Assembly: GCF_000001735.4 (NCBI RefSeq)
Contig: NC_003070.9
Span: 2,418,001 to 2,482,000, forward strand
DNA from: Arabidopsis thaliana
Taxonomy: Eukaryota; Streptophyta; Magnoliopsida; Brassicales; Brassicaceae
Length of the DNA: 64,000 nt
Direction of reading: 5' to 3'
The position numbers and the translations under genes are program-made. The notes beneath the pieces are model-generated. The model saw nothing but the letters and a program-made list of their open reading frames with translations. It made no database searches and had not been told where the DNA came from. Every line of letters begins with the position of its first letter. Positions within the stretch are counted from its first letter, which is position 1. Shown here in pieces: positions 28,185 to 41,013 of this stretch.

Positions 28185-31100
28185 ATGTCGTTAATTCCTC
28201 ACACAACTCACTTCGCTTTCTCTATCAACATTCATCTTTCTGCTACTTCTCGAACCTCCTCTCTTCTCCGATCATCTTCTCCTTACTTTACCTTAGCTCG
28301 CTCTCTCTGTTTTAACTCCTCTATCAGATTTTTATCCTCAGATATGCCAAAGAAGCAGGTTTGGAACTTTCATCGAGTTTTCCTTAATCTGGGTTAATAT
28401 AGCGATTGCCAAATTTATCGAATTTTAAATCCTCTGTTATATGACTCTCTCGAAGATCTGCACTTTCTGGGTTTTGATTGCTTTGTTCACAATGTGTTAG
28501 TTTGTGGTGCAGTGTTATGACTTTGGACTTTTGATTATCTGGAAACGAATTTGAATTTTGCATCTTAAAAAATTGAAACTTTATATCTTGAAGTCTTGGT
28601 TTGTGAGAGTTTCTTGTTGCTTTTGGGTGTATACAGGACTTGACTATTTTTTGTTTTTGTTGGCAGAAAAAGAGAGATCACGCTGAGCAGAAGTGGCAAG
28701 TAAAACCGAAGATGGATGCTCCATTTGAATCCGGTGATAGTTCGGCAACAGTTGTTGCAGAAGCAGTAAACAACCAATTTGGCGGGTTAAGTCTTAAGGA
28801 AAGCAACACTAATGCGCCAGTCTTACCGAGTCAAACTACAAGTAACCACCGTGTTCAAAATCTAGTATGGAAACCTAAGTCATATGGAACAGTTAGTGGA
28901 TCATCTTCGGCAACAGAAGTTGGTAAAACATCGGCTGTCTCACAGATAGGTTCTTCTGGAGATACAAAAGTTGGTCTCAATCTGAGCAAAATTTTCGGAG
29001 GTAATTTGTTGGAAAAATTTTCGGTGGACAAATCGACTTATTGTCATGCTCAGATCAGAGCCACTTTCTATCCAAAATTTGAGAACGAAAAGACTGACCA
29101 AGAGGTATACTCTATGGTGCTCTTTCTGTGATTACTTGTCATTTGTAGCCCTTATTGCTAGTTTGCCTTATTTCATGTTGCACTATCTTGATTTTGGCAG
29201 ATAAGAACAAGAATGATTGAGATGGTATCTAAAGGATTGGCAACACTGGAGGTATCACTAACAAATATACACTCTATATGTGTATCCTTTTTATTGACAC
29301 TAGTTTTAATCGTCTACTGACCTGTTCTAATGCACCTTTTACAGGTATCTCTTAAGCATTCAGGCTCTCTCTTTATGTACGCCGGTCACAAGGGGGGAGC
29401 ATATGCAAAGAACAGTTTTGGTAATATGTAAGCTCATTTATTCTTAGCTTCAGTTACAATTTCCTTTATTATTGATGAGCTCTTCACAAAGAATCTTTAG
29501 CCAAAACCCCAATGAATAAACCCAAACTCGAGCTTTAGATTTGGTTTACCCTTTTCATTCATTTTAACTTAGAACATAGATTATTTCTACATTTTAGTTT
29601 CATAGTTAGTTATGCCCAAGGAGTTTTGTTGCTTGCTGATGATCTTGATGTTACGTTTATGGATAAGATTCCACACCATATAACAGTTGTACGACAGATA
29701 TATTTCAAAAAACATTTTGATGAAGCAAATGCATTTTACTATTCTTTTTCATTTCTGATGTTATGTAAATCTTTCTGGTGATTGCAAACTGAGCTGCCGA
29801 CCAATCGGTTTTCTCGTATGCTAACCCAATATTTCATTTACAGTTATACTGCGGTTGGTGTTTTTGTTCTTTCACGGATGTTCAGGGAGGCTTGGGGAAC
29901 TAAGGCTCCAAAGAAAGAAGCAGAGTTCAATGATTTTCTTGAGGTATTTCCATGGACAGAACTTTAAGCAACCCAAAATCTCAGTTGCTCGAGGCGTAAT
30001 CAATTGACAGAAAAAGCTAGCTCATAATATAAGTCATTTTCTCTCAGAAAAATCGCATGTGCATATCTATGGAACTGGTAACCGCTGTTCTTGGAGATCA
30101 TGGTCAACGCCCACTGGATGATTATGGTGAGTCTTTTTTTGTTTTTAGGATGTTCCTTAATTGTGAAAGTCAGATAACTCTGTTAAAGCTGTTCAGCTAA
30201 AAGGAAATGTTGATTTGCATCTTGCAGTGGTAGTGACTGCTGTTACCGAGTTAGGTAATGGGAAGCCCCAGTTCTATTCAACTTCCGAAATAATTTCATT
30301 TTGCCGGAAATGGCGTCTACCCACAAATCATGTTTGGCTGTTTTCCACAAGGTAACTTAACCGCTTTCTATTCATTGCTTCTATCATCTTTGGTGTTCTT
30401 TTGCTTCTATCATTTTTGGTGTTCTTGCCCATACTTCTCTAGCTGAGGTTTTGATATCTTTGGACACATTATCTTAACTATAGTAAGAATGTGCTGATAG
30501 AACCTGGTTGATGCATTTACTGGTCCAAATCCATAGAGTCTCAACCTTTAGAGGTTTTTGGTCCTACTAGGAGGAAATACATGCTTATATGTTTGGATGC
30601 ACACATTGTCCATAGAAGTTTTTATTAGACAGCTTGTCGTGAGGAAAATGAAAGTTTTAACAAAGGTGGTTGCGTGTATTTTGTTAAAAACAATTATGAA
30701 GGAAATCAGTGACCTCTTTTTTCGCGGCGTTTGATGCACTGTGTGAAGAAGGGATAGCAACCTCGGTCTGTAGAGCTCTTGATGAAGTAGCTGATATATC
30801 AGTCCCAGGTAAAGTCTTTCTTATTTTTGTATTCACTTTTGCTTTTTGGAGGATTCATATTAGTTATTCATAGAACTGAACTTGATTAAATTCATTCGAC
30901 GAATTATTTCTTGGACGAAAATAAGCAGCCTCAAAGGACCATGTTAAGGTGCAGGGTGAGATATTAGAGGGTCTTGTTGCTCGTATCGTGAGCAGTCAGA
31001 GCTCAAGAGATATGGAAAATGTCTTGAGAGATCATCCTCCACCACCCTGTGATGGAGGTGCACTATTTATCATATTTTAATTTTACTTAAGTTTTCATGA

Positions 31101-34100
31101 TAATCCACTCTATCAAGTCCGTGTAGAATAAAAAATGTTTTCCCTGGATTTTAAAATTTCAGCTAATCTTGATCTGGGACTCAGTCTAAGAGAGATATGT
31201 GCTGCCCATAGATCTAACGAGAAACAGGTTCTAAAAGAAATTTAAATATGACAAGCTTTATAAAGTGGAATTTTTATGCTGCCATCTCTTGATAAAGATT
31301 TCTCATTCTAGAGGGTCCTTTTCCCTTGTTTGTGGTGCTATAGCAAATGAGAGCACTTTTAAGGAGTGTTGGGCCAAGCTTTTGCCCCAGTGACGTGGAA
31401 TGGTTCGGAGATGAATCTCATCCGAAAAGTGCTGACAAATCTGTTATAACAAAATTCCTGCAATCTCAGCCTGCAGATTATTCAACTAGTAAATTACAGG
31501 TAAATTGAGATCTGTGTCTTCGTTGATTTCGAATCGCTGAAGTTATTTGTTATGTATATATCTTTCACTTGCAGTGTTCTCTCATGTGGTAATATTTACC
31601 AGTTTCTATTATTTATGTGTTTTTGACGAGCAACTGATTTTCTTTTTTAATAGGAAATGGTACGCTTGATGAAGGAAAAACGTCTTCCAGCCGCATTCAA
31701 GTGTTACCATAATTTTCATAGAGCTGAGGACATATCACCTGATAACCTTTTTTATAAATTGGTTGTCCATGTGCACAGCGATTCAGGATTTAGGCGTTAC
31801 CACAAAGAGATGAGGTTATCTTTAAACACGTCTTAGTTACTTATGTCTTTCAGTTTGACCAAACTACGAAAGTATTGATTTCTGTTTACTGAACCATATT
31901 AATTACCGTGTTTCAGGCACATGCCTAGTTTGTGGCCTTTATATCGAGGTAAATGCTTTTACTTGTTTCTTATTCTATAACTTTGCTTTCAAATTCCATG
32001 TTAATGCACCATTTCTGATTCATTTGTTAGAGTTCAATAATTTTGTCTCTACTTTGCACAGTTCCTAGTCTTTGTGAAATAACTTTGTTAGGAAATCAAA
32101 TTTTCTTGGATGTTTCAGATTTGGTTGTTGTGGTAGCATGCTATGGACCATTGCCATCTGTTTTTCGTCTAACTATATTAGTTAGTGATCTTCTTTTTTC
32201 TTTTCAGGTTTCTTTGTTGATATTAATTTGTTCAAGTCAAACAAAGGGAGGGATCTGATGGCTCTGAAAAGCATTGATAATGCCAGTGAAAATGATGGTC
32301 GAGGAGAAAAGGATGGTTTGGCTGATGATGATGCTAACTTAATGATTAAAATGAAGTTTCTCACATACAAGGTAATTTTAGGATGGAAGGTCTTCTGGCT
32401 AGAGGGATTTGTAATTTGTTGCAATTTCCTGGCTCTTTCGTTGCATTATCATCCTGATGTTGGACATGTCTTCATTTTTTTTACAGTTGAGAACCTTTTT
32501 GATCCGTAATGGCCTATCAATTCTATTTAAAGACGGGGCAGCAGCTTACAAAACTTACTACCTTAGGTGAGCTGCTTTCTCCCTATGAATATATACATAT
32601 AGAGTGATGTGTCAAATGTTATAGTGATGTTTTGCATTGCATTGTAAAACAAAACGTGGAGACTAGTTGTTGCATACTCATTATGTTTTGATTATGTAGG
32701 AGCTGACGTGGTCAAGCTTTAATTTGATTTTTTTCTAATATCATTGTTGTTTCTGCATCCAGGCAAATGAAAATCTGGGGTACGTCAGATGGAAAGCAGA
32801 AAGAACTTTGCAAGATGCTTGATGAATGGTACCAAAATCACACTACTCTACACATGTAGACTAAGCTTATACAATTTTGTGGAAACTTATTTCCTGAGCA
32901 AATGTGTAACCTACTGCCTAGATAATTTTTCATCTTTTTGAATCTGGATTAGCATCTCATCTTCTCTTCTCTTCACTACGTGCAGGGCTGCTTACATAAG
33001 AAGAAAGTGTGGGAATGATCAGCTATCTTCATCAACATACTTAAGTGAAGCTGAGCCATTCCTGGAGCAGTACGCGAAACGGAGCCCAAAGAACCATATT
33101 TTGATAGGGTCTGCTGGGAACCTAGTTAGAACTGAGGACTTCTTGGCCATTGTTGACGGTGATCTAGATGAAGAAGGCGATCTTGTGAAGAAACAAGGAG
33201 TGACACCAGCTACTCCTGAGCCAGCTGTGAAGGAAGCTGTCCAAAAGGATGAGGGGTTAATTGTATTCTTTCCAGGTATTCATTGTTATATATTATTTCA
33301 TGTATTCTGGTTGTTGGTTTTAGTTCATTTTTGTGGCAGTGTCTTATATTGAACTTATGGATGGTAGTGGTTATCAGCTTGTAATTGTTTTAGTCATTCA
33401 GATAATAAAACATTAGTAAAAAATCAAGTTTTTTACTTCTGACCAGAAGTGAGAGCAACACATTGTTTTAGAGTGACTGGTGGTATATTTTTCTGTATAT
33501 GTCGTTTGCTTTGACATCTCCTTTAATCTCTTTTCTTCTGATTTCTACAATATTAATGTTTTCTCAGGAATTCCTGGATCTGCTAAATCTGCACTTTGCA
33601 AGGAGTTATTGAACGCCCCAGGAGGCTTTGGAGATGATAGGCCAGTGCATACTCTGATGGGTGATCTTGTCAAAGGTATTTTAGAATGTAGGTTTTTTTT
33701 GGGTCAAAACTGCTCTGGTCTCTCAATTTGCTATGCCATCTCATGCAATATTCTACATACGGGACAGGAAAATATTGGCCAAAGGTTGCTGATGAACGTC
33801 GTAAAAAACCACAATCGATTATGTTGGCTGACAAAAATGCCCCAAATGAAGATGTCTGGAGACAGGTAATTAATCCTACGTTGAGAATCTGTTACAACCT
33901 TACATTAAGTAGAAATGAGTATTAGGCTTATAAGATTCTCTGCCTCTCCTCGTGCATTTAGAATAGCTCTACGCATGGGTCCTTTAAGAGTGGCTTTGGC
34001 TTACAAGTCTCATTTCAATCTTATTCTCGTATTTCCCTATTAGATTGAAGATATGTGTCGGAGAACTAGGGCTTCTGCAGTTCCAATCGTTGCTGATTCT

Positions 34101-36386
34101 GAAGGTATGTAACTATGCATCCATTCTTTGATGTATTTCAGTTAACAATCTTCTTTTCTGCTGTTTATACGGTCATCTTCAATTGATTCCATACTATTTG
34201 ACCTTCAATTGATATGATGACCCTGTGAACGTTATGATTATGAAAGGTTGAAGGATGAATTATCTTTTACTGAATTTGCTCCCGTTTTATTCATGTATAA
34301 ATATAAGGTTGATACTCGATTTTCTGCATATAGTCGGAAGTTTATACTTCGCTTAAAAACACAAAGAGTTGTTCTGCTTTATTTTCTCAATTACTGCCTT
34401 GCGTCATCCTCTGTATTCTTTGTGATCTTTTGCATTATATTTACTTTTGCCCCTCTATGAATGCACAGGAACCGATACAAATCCATATTCACTTGATGCC
34501 TTGGCTGTATTCATGTTCCGTGTACTTCAACGAGTTAACCATCCGGTATACAGTTGCCTCTTATACACAGTTCAACTTCAACTGCATCATCCAACTTTCA
34601 TCACAACCCTACATCTTTAACAAACTATCTTTTCTTCATGTGCAATAAATATTTAGGGAAAGCTCGACAAGGAATCTTCAAATGCAGGTTATGTGCTATT
34701 GATGTTTTATCACCTTTATGAGGGAAAGGTATTATCACATACTCCACAACTTATTCTTTTAAGTAAATCTATGATTTGATCTAACTGAACTTTCTTTAAA
34801 TTTTAGAACCGTAATGAATTTGAGAGTGAATTGATTGAGCGCTTTGGCTCCCTCATCAAGATGCCACTATTGAAATCAGACAGGTATACAGTTGACATCA
34901 CATGCGAGCTAACAAACTCGAACTTAGCACAGCTACAAATTGCAACTTCATATTTAATTGGTTCATAAGCAATTTAATTGTCTTCTCTTTGTGCATATAC
35001 AGGACTCCTTTACCTGATCCTGTTAAATCAGTTCTTGAGGAGGGCATTGATTTGTTCAATCTCCATAGTAGAAGACATGGGAGGTGGGTACCAACACTAC
35101 CATTTTAAATGACTTGAAAAGTTGAATTTATGTCAAACCGAAGTATTTTGAGCATCGTATGCCAAAACTTGTTCATCGTGTTATATATTAAACAACACCT
35201 TCTGTTCTGACGATAAAAAATGAAAGGCAATAGTAATAATTTAGCAAAAACTAACAAGACATCGGATTTATTTATCCTGTGACTAGATGTACTTGGATCA
35301 TGTAACTGGAGAAATCCTACACATGAGTGTGCTCACAGGCGTTTTTATTTCTTGTTCTGGCTGTTCTCTACTTCATTCTTTTAGCTCTAGCTCCTGTTGG
35401 TTGCTTCTGACCTGTTTTCCTTCTGATTTTTCTTGTTGTAGACTCGAGTCAACAAAAGGAACATATGCAGCGGAATGGACCAAATGGGAGAAACAACTAC
35501 GAGATACTCTAGTTGCAAATTCTGAGTATCTCAGTTCTATTCAGGTAAAAAATTCCTTTGTCATTGATGGCTCATGAAAAGCAAGAAATCTGCGATTGAA
35601 TTTTAAACTGCTTCAATGTTCCTTCAGTACATGGTAAAAGAGTATAAGAAGAAGGATGTACATATGATGTCTTTGTTTTCTGGTTTGCAACTTTCAGGTT
35701 CCATTTGAGTCTATGGTTCATCAAGTGCGAGAAGAGCTAAAAACAATAGCGAAGGGTGATTACAAGCCACCAAGTTCGGAGAAAAGAAAACACGGGTCTA
35801 TTGTTTTCGCTGCCATCAACTTGCCTGCTACTCAAGTTCACAGTCTTCTTGAAAAGGTAACCAACCAATTTCTTATACTATCATATAAAAAAACAAAAGG
35901 AATATTGAGACAAGAACTCTTCAACTGCCGAAAACTAAAGGTTAAGTATGGGCTTTGTTATTAATTAATAGATGTTATTCTTATCAGTTGGCTGCAGCAA
36001 ACCCAACAATGAGATCTTTTCTAGAGGGAAAGAAAAAGAGCATACAGGAAAAACTTGAACGGTCTCACGTGACGCTCGCCCACAAGAGAAGCCATGGCGT
36101 AGCAACTGTAGCCAGCTATAGTCAGCACTTGAACAGAGAGGTACCCGTAGAGCTCACCGAGCTCATCTACAACGACAAGATGGCTGCTCTAACAGCCCAT
36201 GTTGGATCTGTGGACGGAGAGACCGTAGTCTCCAAGAACGAATGGCCACATGTTACATTGTGGACAGCGGAAGGCGTTACTGCGAAAGAGGCCAACACGT
36301 TACCTCAGCTTTACTTAGAAGGAAAGGCGAGCCGCTTGGTGATAGATCCTCCGGTGTCAATCTCAGGTCCTCTGGAGTTTTTCTGA
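28185..36386 (+). CDS. RNL: plant tRNA ligase (trifunctional RNA repair enzyme)
   Basis: It joins exon halves after tRNA intron excision and the unconventional bZIP60 mRNA splice, leaving a 2'-phosphate. Twenty-seven coding exons are consistent in phase, from 28185-28358, 28667-29104, 29201-29251 and 29345-29427 to 35698-35856 and 35988-36386. From ATG 28712 the protein is exactly 1104 aa, and known active sites fall into register. These are the adenylylated Lys152 (LKHSG), the kinase P-loop GIPGSAKS (694-701), and the two HxT motifs of the cyclic phosphodiesterase, His999/Thr1001 and His1060/Thr1062. In-frame ATGs at 28344 and 28185 add 20 or 73 residues. The longest form begins with a Ser/Thr/Arg-rich, acid-poor stretch resembling an organelle transit peptide. 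I take 28185 as the outer start. Confidence 0.95.
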
Positions 36387-36777
36387 ATACTTGATTAAAC
36401 ATGGAAGTTTCTCTCTTGAGGGAGGTTGCTCGTGGAATGGGACACATATGGTTGTTATAATAAACCATTTCCATTGTCATGAGATTTTGAGGTTAATATA
36501 TACTTTACTTGTTCATTATTTTATTTGGTGTTTGAATAAATGATATAAATGGCTCTTGATAATCTGCATTCATTGAGATATCAAATATTTACTCTAGAGA
36601 AGAGTGTCATATAGATTGATGGTCCACAATCAATGAAATTTTTGGGAGACGAACATGTATAACCATTTGCTTGAATAACCTTAATTAAAAGGTGTGATTA
36701 AATGATGTTTGTAACATGTAGTACTAAACATTCATAAAACACAACCAACCCAAGAGGTATTGAGTATTCACGGCTAA

Positions 36778-36861
36778 ACAGGGGCATAATGGTAATTTAA
36801 AGAATGATATTATTTTATGTTAAACCCTAACATTGGTTTCGGATTCAACGCTATAAATAAA
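36778..36861 (+). promoter_or_regulatory. eEF1A copy 1 core promoter (tef box, telo box, TATA)
   Basis: AGGGGCATAATGGTAA (36780-36795) matches the tef1 box described for plant EF-1alpha promoters. AAACCCTAA (36822-36830) is a telo box, and CTATAAATAA (36851-36860) is the TATA box. The spacing and order match the other two copies. Confidence 0.85.
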
Positions 36862-36937
36862 ACCACTCTCGTTGCTGATTCCATTTATCGTTCTTATTGA
36901 CCCTAGCCGCTACACACTTTTCTGCGATATCTCTGAG

Positions 36938-37537
36938 GTAAGCGTTAACGTACCCTTAGATCGTTCTTTTTCTTTTTCGTCTGCTGATCGTTGCTCATAT
37001 TATTTCGATGATTGTTGGATTCGATGCTCTTTGTTGATTGATCGTTCTGAAAATTCTGATCTGTTGTTTAGATTTTATCGATTGTTAATATCAACGTTTC
37101 ACTGCTTCTAAACGATAATTTATTCATGAAACTATTTTCCCATTCTGATCGATCTTGTTTTGAGATTTTAATTTGTTCGATTGATTGTTGGTTGGTGGAT
37201 CTATATACGAGTGAACTTGTTGATTTGCGTATTTAAGATGTATGTCGATTTGAATTGTGATTGGGTAATTCTGGAGTAGCATAACAAATCCAGTGTTCCC
37301 TTTTTCTAAGGGTAATTCTCGGATTGTTTGCTTTATATCTCTTGAAATTGCCGATTTGATTGAATTTAGCTCGCTTAGCTCAGATGATAGAGCACCACAA
37401 TTTTTGTGGTAGAAATCGGTTTGACTCCGATAGCGGCTTTTTACTATGATTGTTTTGTGTTAAAGATGATTTTCATAATGGTTATATATGTCTACTGTTT
37501 TTATTGATTCAATATTTGATTGTTCTTTTTTTTGCAG
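36938..37537 (+). other. 5'-UTR intron of eEF1A copy 1
   Basis: The donor is CTGAG/GTAAGC and the acceptor TTTTTGCAG/ATTTGTTG, 21 bp before the ATG. The intron is 600 bp and T-rich, and it contains a tRNA-like element at 37369-37438. Leader introns of plant EF-1alpha genes are known to boost expression. Confidence 0.85.
37369..37438 (+). other. tRNA-like cloverleaf relic in eEF1A copy 1 leader intron
   Basis: The D-arm is GCTC/GAGC, the anticodon arm CCACA/TGTGG closes a 5-nt loop (ATTTT), the variable region is TAGAA and the T-arm is ATCGG/CCGAT with 7-nt loop TTTGACT. The acceptor GCTCGCT/AGCGGCT has one C-C mismatch. A CTTTTTA tract follows. The wording and arm sizes resemble plastid tRNA-Thr(UGU), with two bases lost from the anticodon loop, so it is unlikely to work as a tRNA. 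Confidence 0.8.
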
Positions 37538-37558
37538 ATTTGTTGACAGTCTCTAACC

Positions 37559-39001
37559 ATGGGTAAAGAGAAGTTTCACATCAACATTGTGGTCATTGGC
37601 CACGTCGATTCTGGAAAGTCGACCACCACTGGGCACTTGATCTACAAGTTGGGTGGTATTGACAAGCGTGTCATTGAGAGGTTCGAGAAGGAGGCTGCTG
37701 AGATGAACAAGAGGTCCTTCAAGTACGCATGGGTTTTGGACAAACTTAAGGCTGAGCGTGAGCGTGGTATCACCATTGACATTGCTCTCTGGAAGTTCGA
37801 GACCACCAAGTACTACTGCACTGTCATTGATGCTCCTGGCCATCGTGATTTCATCAAGAACATGATCACTGGTACCTCCCAGGCTGATTGTGCTGTCCTT
37901 ATCATTGACTCCACCACTGGTGGTTTTGAGGCTGGTATCTCCAAGGATGGTCAGACCCGTGAGCACGCTCTACTTGCTTTCACCCTTGGTGTCAAGCAGA
38001 TGATCTGCTGTTGTAACAAGGTAACCATATCTTTCATCTGTTATGTGACTACACATTGCTTCTCTTTTTGTGTTCTGTCTCATTAATTGCGGTTTGTTAC
38101 ATGTTGTTTGTAGATGGATGCCACTACCCCCAAGTACTCCAAGGCCAGGTACGATGAAATCATCAAGGAGGTGTCTTCCTACTTGAAGAAGGTTGGTTAC
38201 AACCCCGACAAAATCCCATTTGTGCCCATCTCTGGATTTGAGGGTGACAACATGATTGAGAGGTCCACCAACCTTGACTGGTACAAGGGACCAACTCTCC
38301 TTGAGGCTCTTGACCAGATCAACGAGCCCAAGAGGCCGTCAGACAAGCCCCTTCGTCTCCCACTTCAGGATGTCTACAAGATTGGTGGTATTGGAACGGT
38401 GCCAGTGGGACGTGTTGAGACTGGTATGATCAAGCCTGGTATGGTTGTGACCTTTGCTCCCACAGGATTGACCACTGAGGTCAAGTCTGTTGAGATGCAC
38501 CACGAGTCTCTTCTTGAGGCACTTCCAGGTGACAACGTTGGGTTCAATGTTAAGAATGTTGCTGTCAAGGATCTTAAGAGAGGGTACGTCGCATCCAACT
38601 CCAAGGATGACCCTGCCAAGGGTGCTGCTAACTTCACCTCCCAGGTCATCATCATGAACCACCCTGGTCAGATTGGTAACGGTTACGCCCCAGTCCTGGA
38701 TTGCCACACCTCTCACATTGCAGTCAAGTTCTCTGAGATCTTGACCAAGATTGACAGGCGTTCTGGTAAGGAGATTGAGAAGGAGCCCAAGTTCTTGAAG
38801 AATGGTGATGCTGGTATGGTGAAGATGACTCCAACCAAGCCCATGGTTGTGGAGACCTTCTCTGAGTACCCACCACTTGGACGTTTCGCTGTGAGGGACA
38901 TGAGGCAGACTGTTGCAGTCGGTGTTATCAAGAGTGTTGACAAGAAGGACCCAACCGGAGCCAAGGTTACCAAGGCTGCCGTCAAGAAGGGTGCGAAGTG
39001 A
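37559..39001 (+). CDS. eEF1A: translation elongation factor eEF1A, copy 1
   Basis: This GTPase delivers aminoacyl-tRNA to the ribosomal A site. Exons 37559-38020 and 38114-39001 join to 449 aa. GTP-binding motifs are GHVDSGKST (14-22), DAPGH (91-95) and NKMD (153-156); the intron splits NK from MD. Domains 2 and 3 follow to the C-terminus [11 protein letters not shown]. The protein is identical to copies 2 and 3, while synonymous sites differ. The 93-bp intron is identical to that of copy 3 but not copy 2. The reverse-strand long frames over this gene are codon-bias shadows. From position it should be At1g07920. Confidence 0.98.
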
Positions 39002-39489
39002 ACCATCCTCAAAACTCTATCTGCCGCAGGTGAATCAAAGGACAGTGTTAGTTTTATTACAATAGTTTGGTATTTGGTCGCGTGTCTGTGTTCTTGTTTC
39101 GTTTTCTCCCCGTCAGAGCGTTGTTCTCGTAATTGGGTTCTTGATCGGAGGTGGCGGATCTACACACACATTCTTCCTGTTTTTTGCTTTTTATTTGTTT
39201 TCTCATTTTGAACTGTTTTAAAATTTCTGTTATATGAATGAATGTTTTCCCTGCGGTTATTATCTTCTTTACTCTAATTTTCTCTTGTTGCGTAAATCGT
39301 TTCCGAAATCTTTTTACCTCTCTTCTCTATTGTCATAATTAATCGCTGCTTTCAATTTAAACTTTTTGAAAGCTAAAATAAAAGTTTTATGGTTTCAAAT
39401 ACTCACCGTTACCGTTCTGTCCGCAACACGTGTATTCAATTTGTTGCTGGGCTGTAATGATCGGCCCAAATCAATCTAATTTTTTATTT

Positions 39490-39686
39490 ATTTTTACATG
39501 TCCAATATAAGGCTTAATAGATAAATTGGACTTGGTTAAGGTCCATTATAGATGCCACTGTGGTACCATTAGCCTTGCATTGTTTTTTTTGTTTTTACAT
39601 GCCCAATATAAGGCTTAATAGATAAATTGAACTTGGTTTAAGGTCCATTATAGTCCAATATAAGGCTTAATAGATAAACTGGAATT
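39490..39686 (+). repeat. threefold tandem repeat, unit about 50 bp
   Basis: The unit CCAATATAAGGCTTAATAGA (with about 30 further bases in two units) starts at about 39502, 39603 and 39654. Units 1 and 2 share the flank TTTTTACATG before and a GGTCCATTATAG end after; unit 3 diverges after GATAAACTGGAATT. Units 2 and 3 are almost adjacent. Confidence 0.85.
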
Positions 39687-40187
39687 ACATGAGAGTAGTG
39701 GTATCATACCAAAATTCATGATTTTGCATCATTATTTTCTGGCATTGGATGATGATGAATATATAAATATTTCGCTTATGAAATAGAAAGCCTTGCTCAA
39801 ATAATGAAGCACATGAGTTGGACTTAAAGCCAAAAATAAGGCGAGATGTTTTTTTTTTTGTTAAAGGGTTTAATAAGGCGAGATGTTACCAGTGTATTTG
39901 AAGCAAATCAATGTAATCAGTTGTACACAGGCAGGAGATATATAGCGATCAGATACATAAAATATATGTATAAATACGTACTTTTTGCTAGTGCTCTCTA
40001 CCAGCGTTTTCATTATGAAGTCTAATTTTTTTTTTTTTTTTTTTTTTAACTGATTTGTTCTGATTTATAAATCTTCGTATGATCGTATCTAAAGAGAACA
40101 TGCTCCCGTGAGTCGTTGACGTTAAGTATGGGGGGAGACATTACCGGAACGAAAATTAGTAAAACAGGCGGCCAGACATAAGGGTAA

Positions 40188-40254
40188 AATTGTCATTACG
40201 CTAAGGAGATTATCTTAAACCCTAACTTTTTTCCGCTTCACCACTATAAATACA
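40188..40254 (+). promoter_or_regulatory. eEF1A copy 2 core promoter
   Basis: A tef-like AAGGGTAAAATTGTCATTA lies at about 40190. The telo box AAACCCTAA is at 40217-40225, and TATA sequence CTATAAATAC is at 40244-40253. Confidence 0.8.
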
Positions 40255-40345
40255 AACTTGTTTACCCTTCCAATTTATTTCTCTACTTGTCCACTTTTCT
40301 ACAGCCGCATCATCCTTCTCCCTTGTGCGATATCGTTTGCGTGAG

Positions 40346-40990
40346 GTTAGCTTTTCATACGATTCTTCGATTTGAATTCTTATTCTTCCGATCGATTTGG
40401 TAGATTCAATTTCGTCCCGTTGTCGTTTGCTTCTTCTTAATCACTTCTATGCTTCTTTACATGTAACTCTCTGATTTGTTGATAGGATCGTTTAGATTCT
40501 TTGATTCCATGGCTTTGAACTTATCGATTGAGGAAATTAACGTTCTGTAGTGCAATCGAACTGGCTTTCCTTTTATTATTTCAAATTCAGATCATGTAAT
40601 CTGTCGATCTAGTTCTTTGAATTTTCTGTTGTGCGATTGATTGTTTGTTAGATCCATATGTGTAAGGTTAAATTGATCTATTGGTATAATACATACGTTT
40701 CTAGTTATCAAATTGATTTGTGATTGGGTAATTCTGGAGCAGCATAAAAAATCCATTGTTTCTTTCCTTCTTGAATCTAAGTCGTGGAAACTCTAGGATT
40801 GTTTGCTGTATATCTCTTGAAATTGCTTGTTTGATTGAATTTAGCTCGCTTAGCTCAGATGATAGAGCACCACAATTTTGTGGTAGAAATCGGTTTGAAT
40901 CCGATAGCGGCTTTTAACAATGATTGTTTTTTGTGTTCATATGTCTACTGTTTTTATTGATTCAATATTTGATTGTTCTTTTTTTTGCAG
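40346..40990 (+). other. 5'-UTR intron of eEF1A copy 2
   Basis: The donor is CGTGAG/GTTAGC and the acceptor TTTTTTGCAG/ATTTGTC, 23 bp before the ATG. The intron is 645 bp and contains a tRNA-like element. Confidence 0.82.
40844..40912 (+). other. tRNA-like relic in eEF1A copy 2 leader intron
   Basis: It has the same layout as copy 1: GCTCGCT acceptor strand, D-arm GCTC/GAGC, CCACA/TGTGG arm with a 4-nt loop (ATTT), T-arm ATCGG/CCGAT with loop TTTGAAT, then AGCGGCT and CTTTTA. The anticodon loop is the shortest of the set. Confidence 0.8.
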
Positions 40991-41013
40991 ATTTGTCTGA
41001 AAAGTAGCTAACC

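Larger units (their letters stand above)
36387..37558. other. RNL 3' flank, then eEF1A copy 1 promoter, leader and 5'-UTR intron
   Basis: The left 390 bp are the RNL 3' UTR and AT-rich spacer. The promoter, intron and tRNA-like element are listed separately. Confidence 0.7.
39002..41013. other. eEF1A copy 1 3' UTR, intergenic repeats and copy 2 promoter
   Basis: The 3' UTR carries a block starting TTGGGTTCTTGATCGGAGG at 39136 that is conserved in all three copies. Three partial repeats lie at 39490-39686. A long poly-T run is near 40028-40048. No other gene is seen. Confidence 0.6.

Noticed and set aside
37369..37438. Functional nuclear tRNA gene (for example Lys-UUU) in the eEF1A leader intron
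   Set aside because: The anticodon loop is only 5 nt when the stems are paired in tRNA register. A 7-nt loop with TTT needs base 26 to be absent. I list it as a tRNA-like relic instead.
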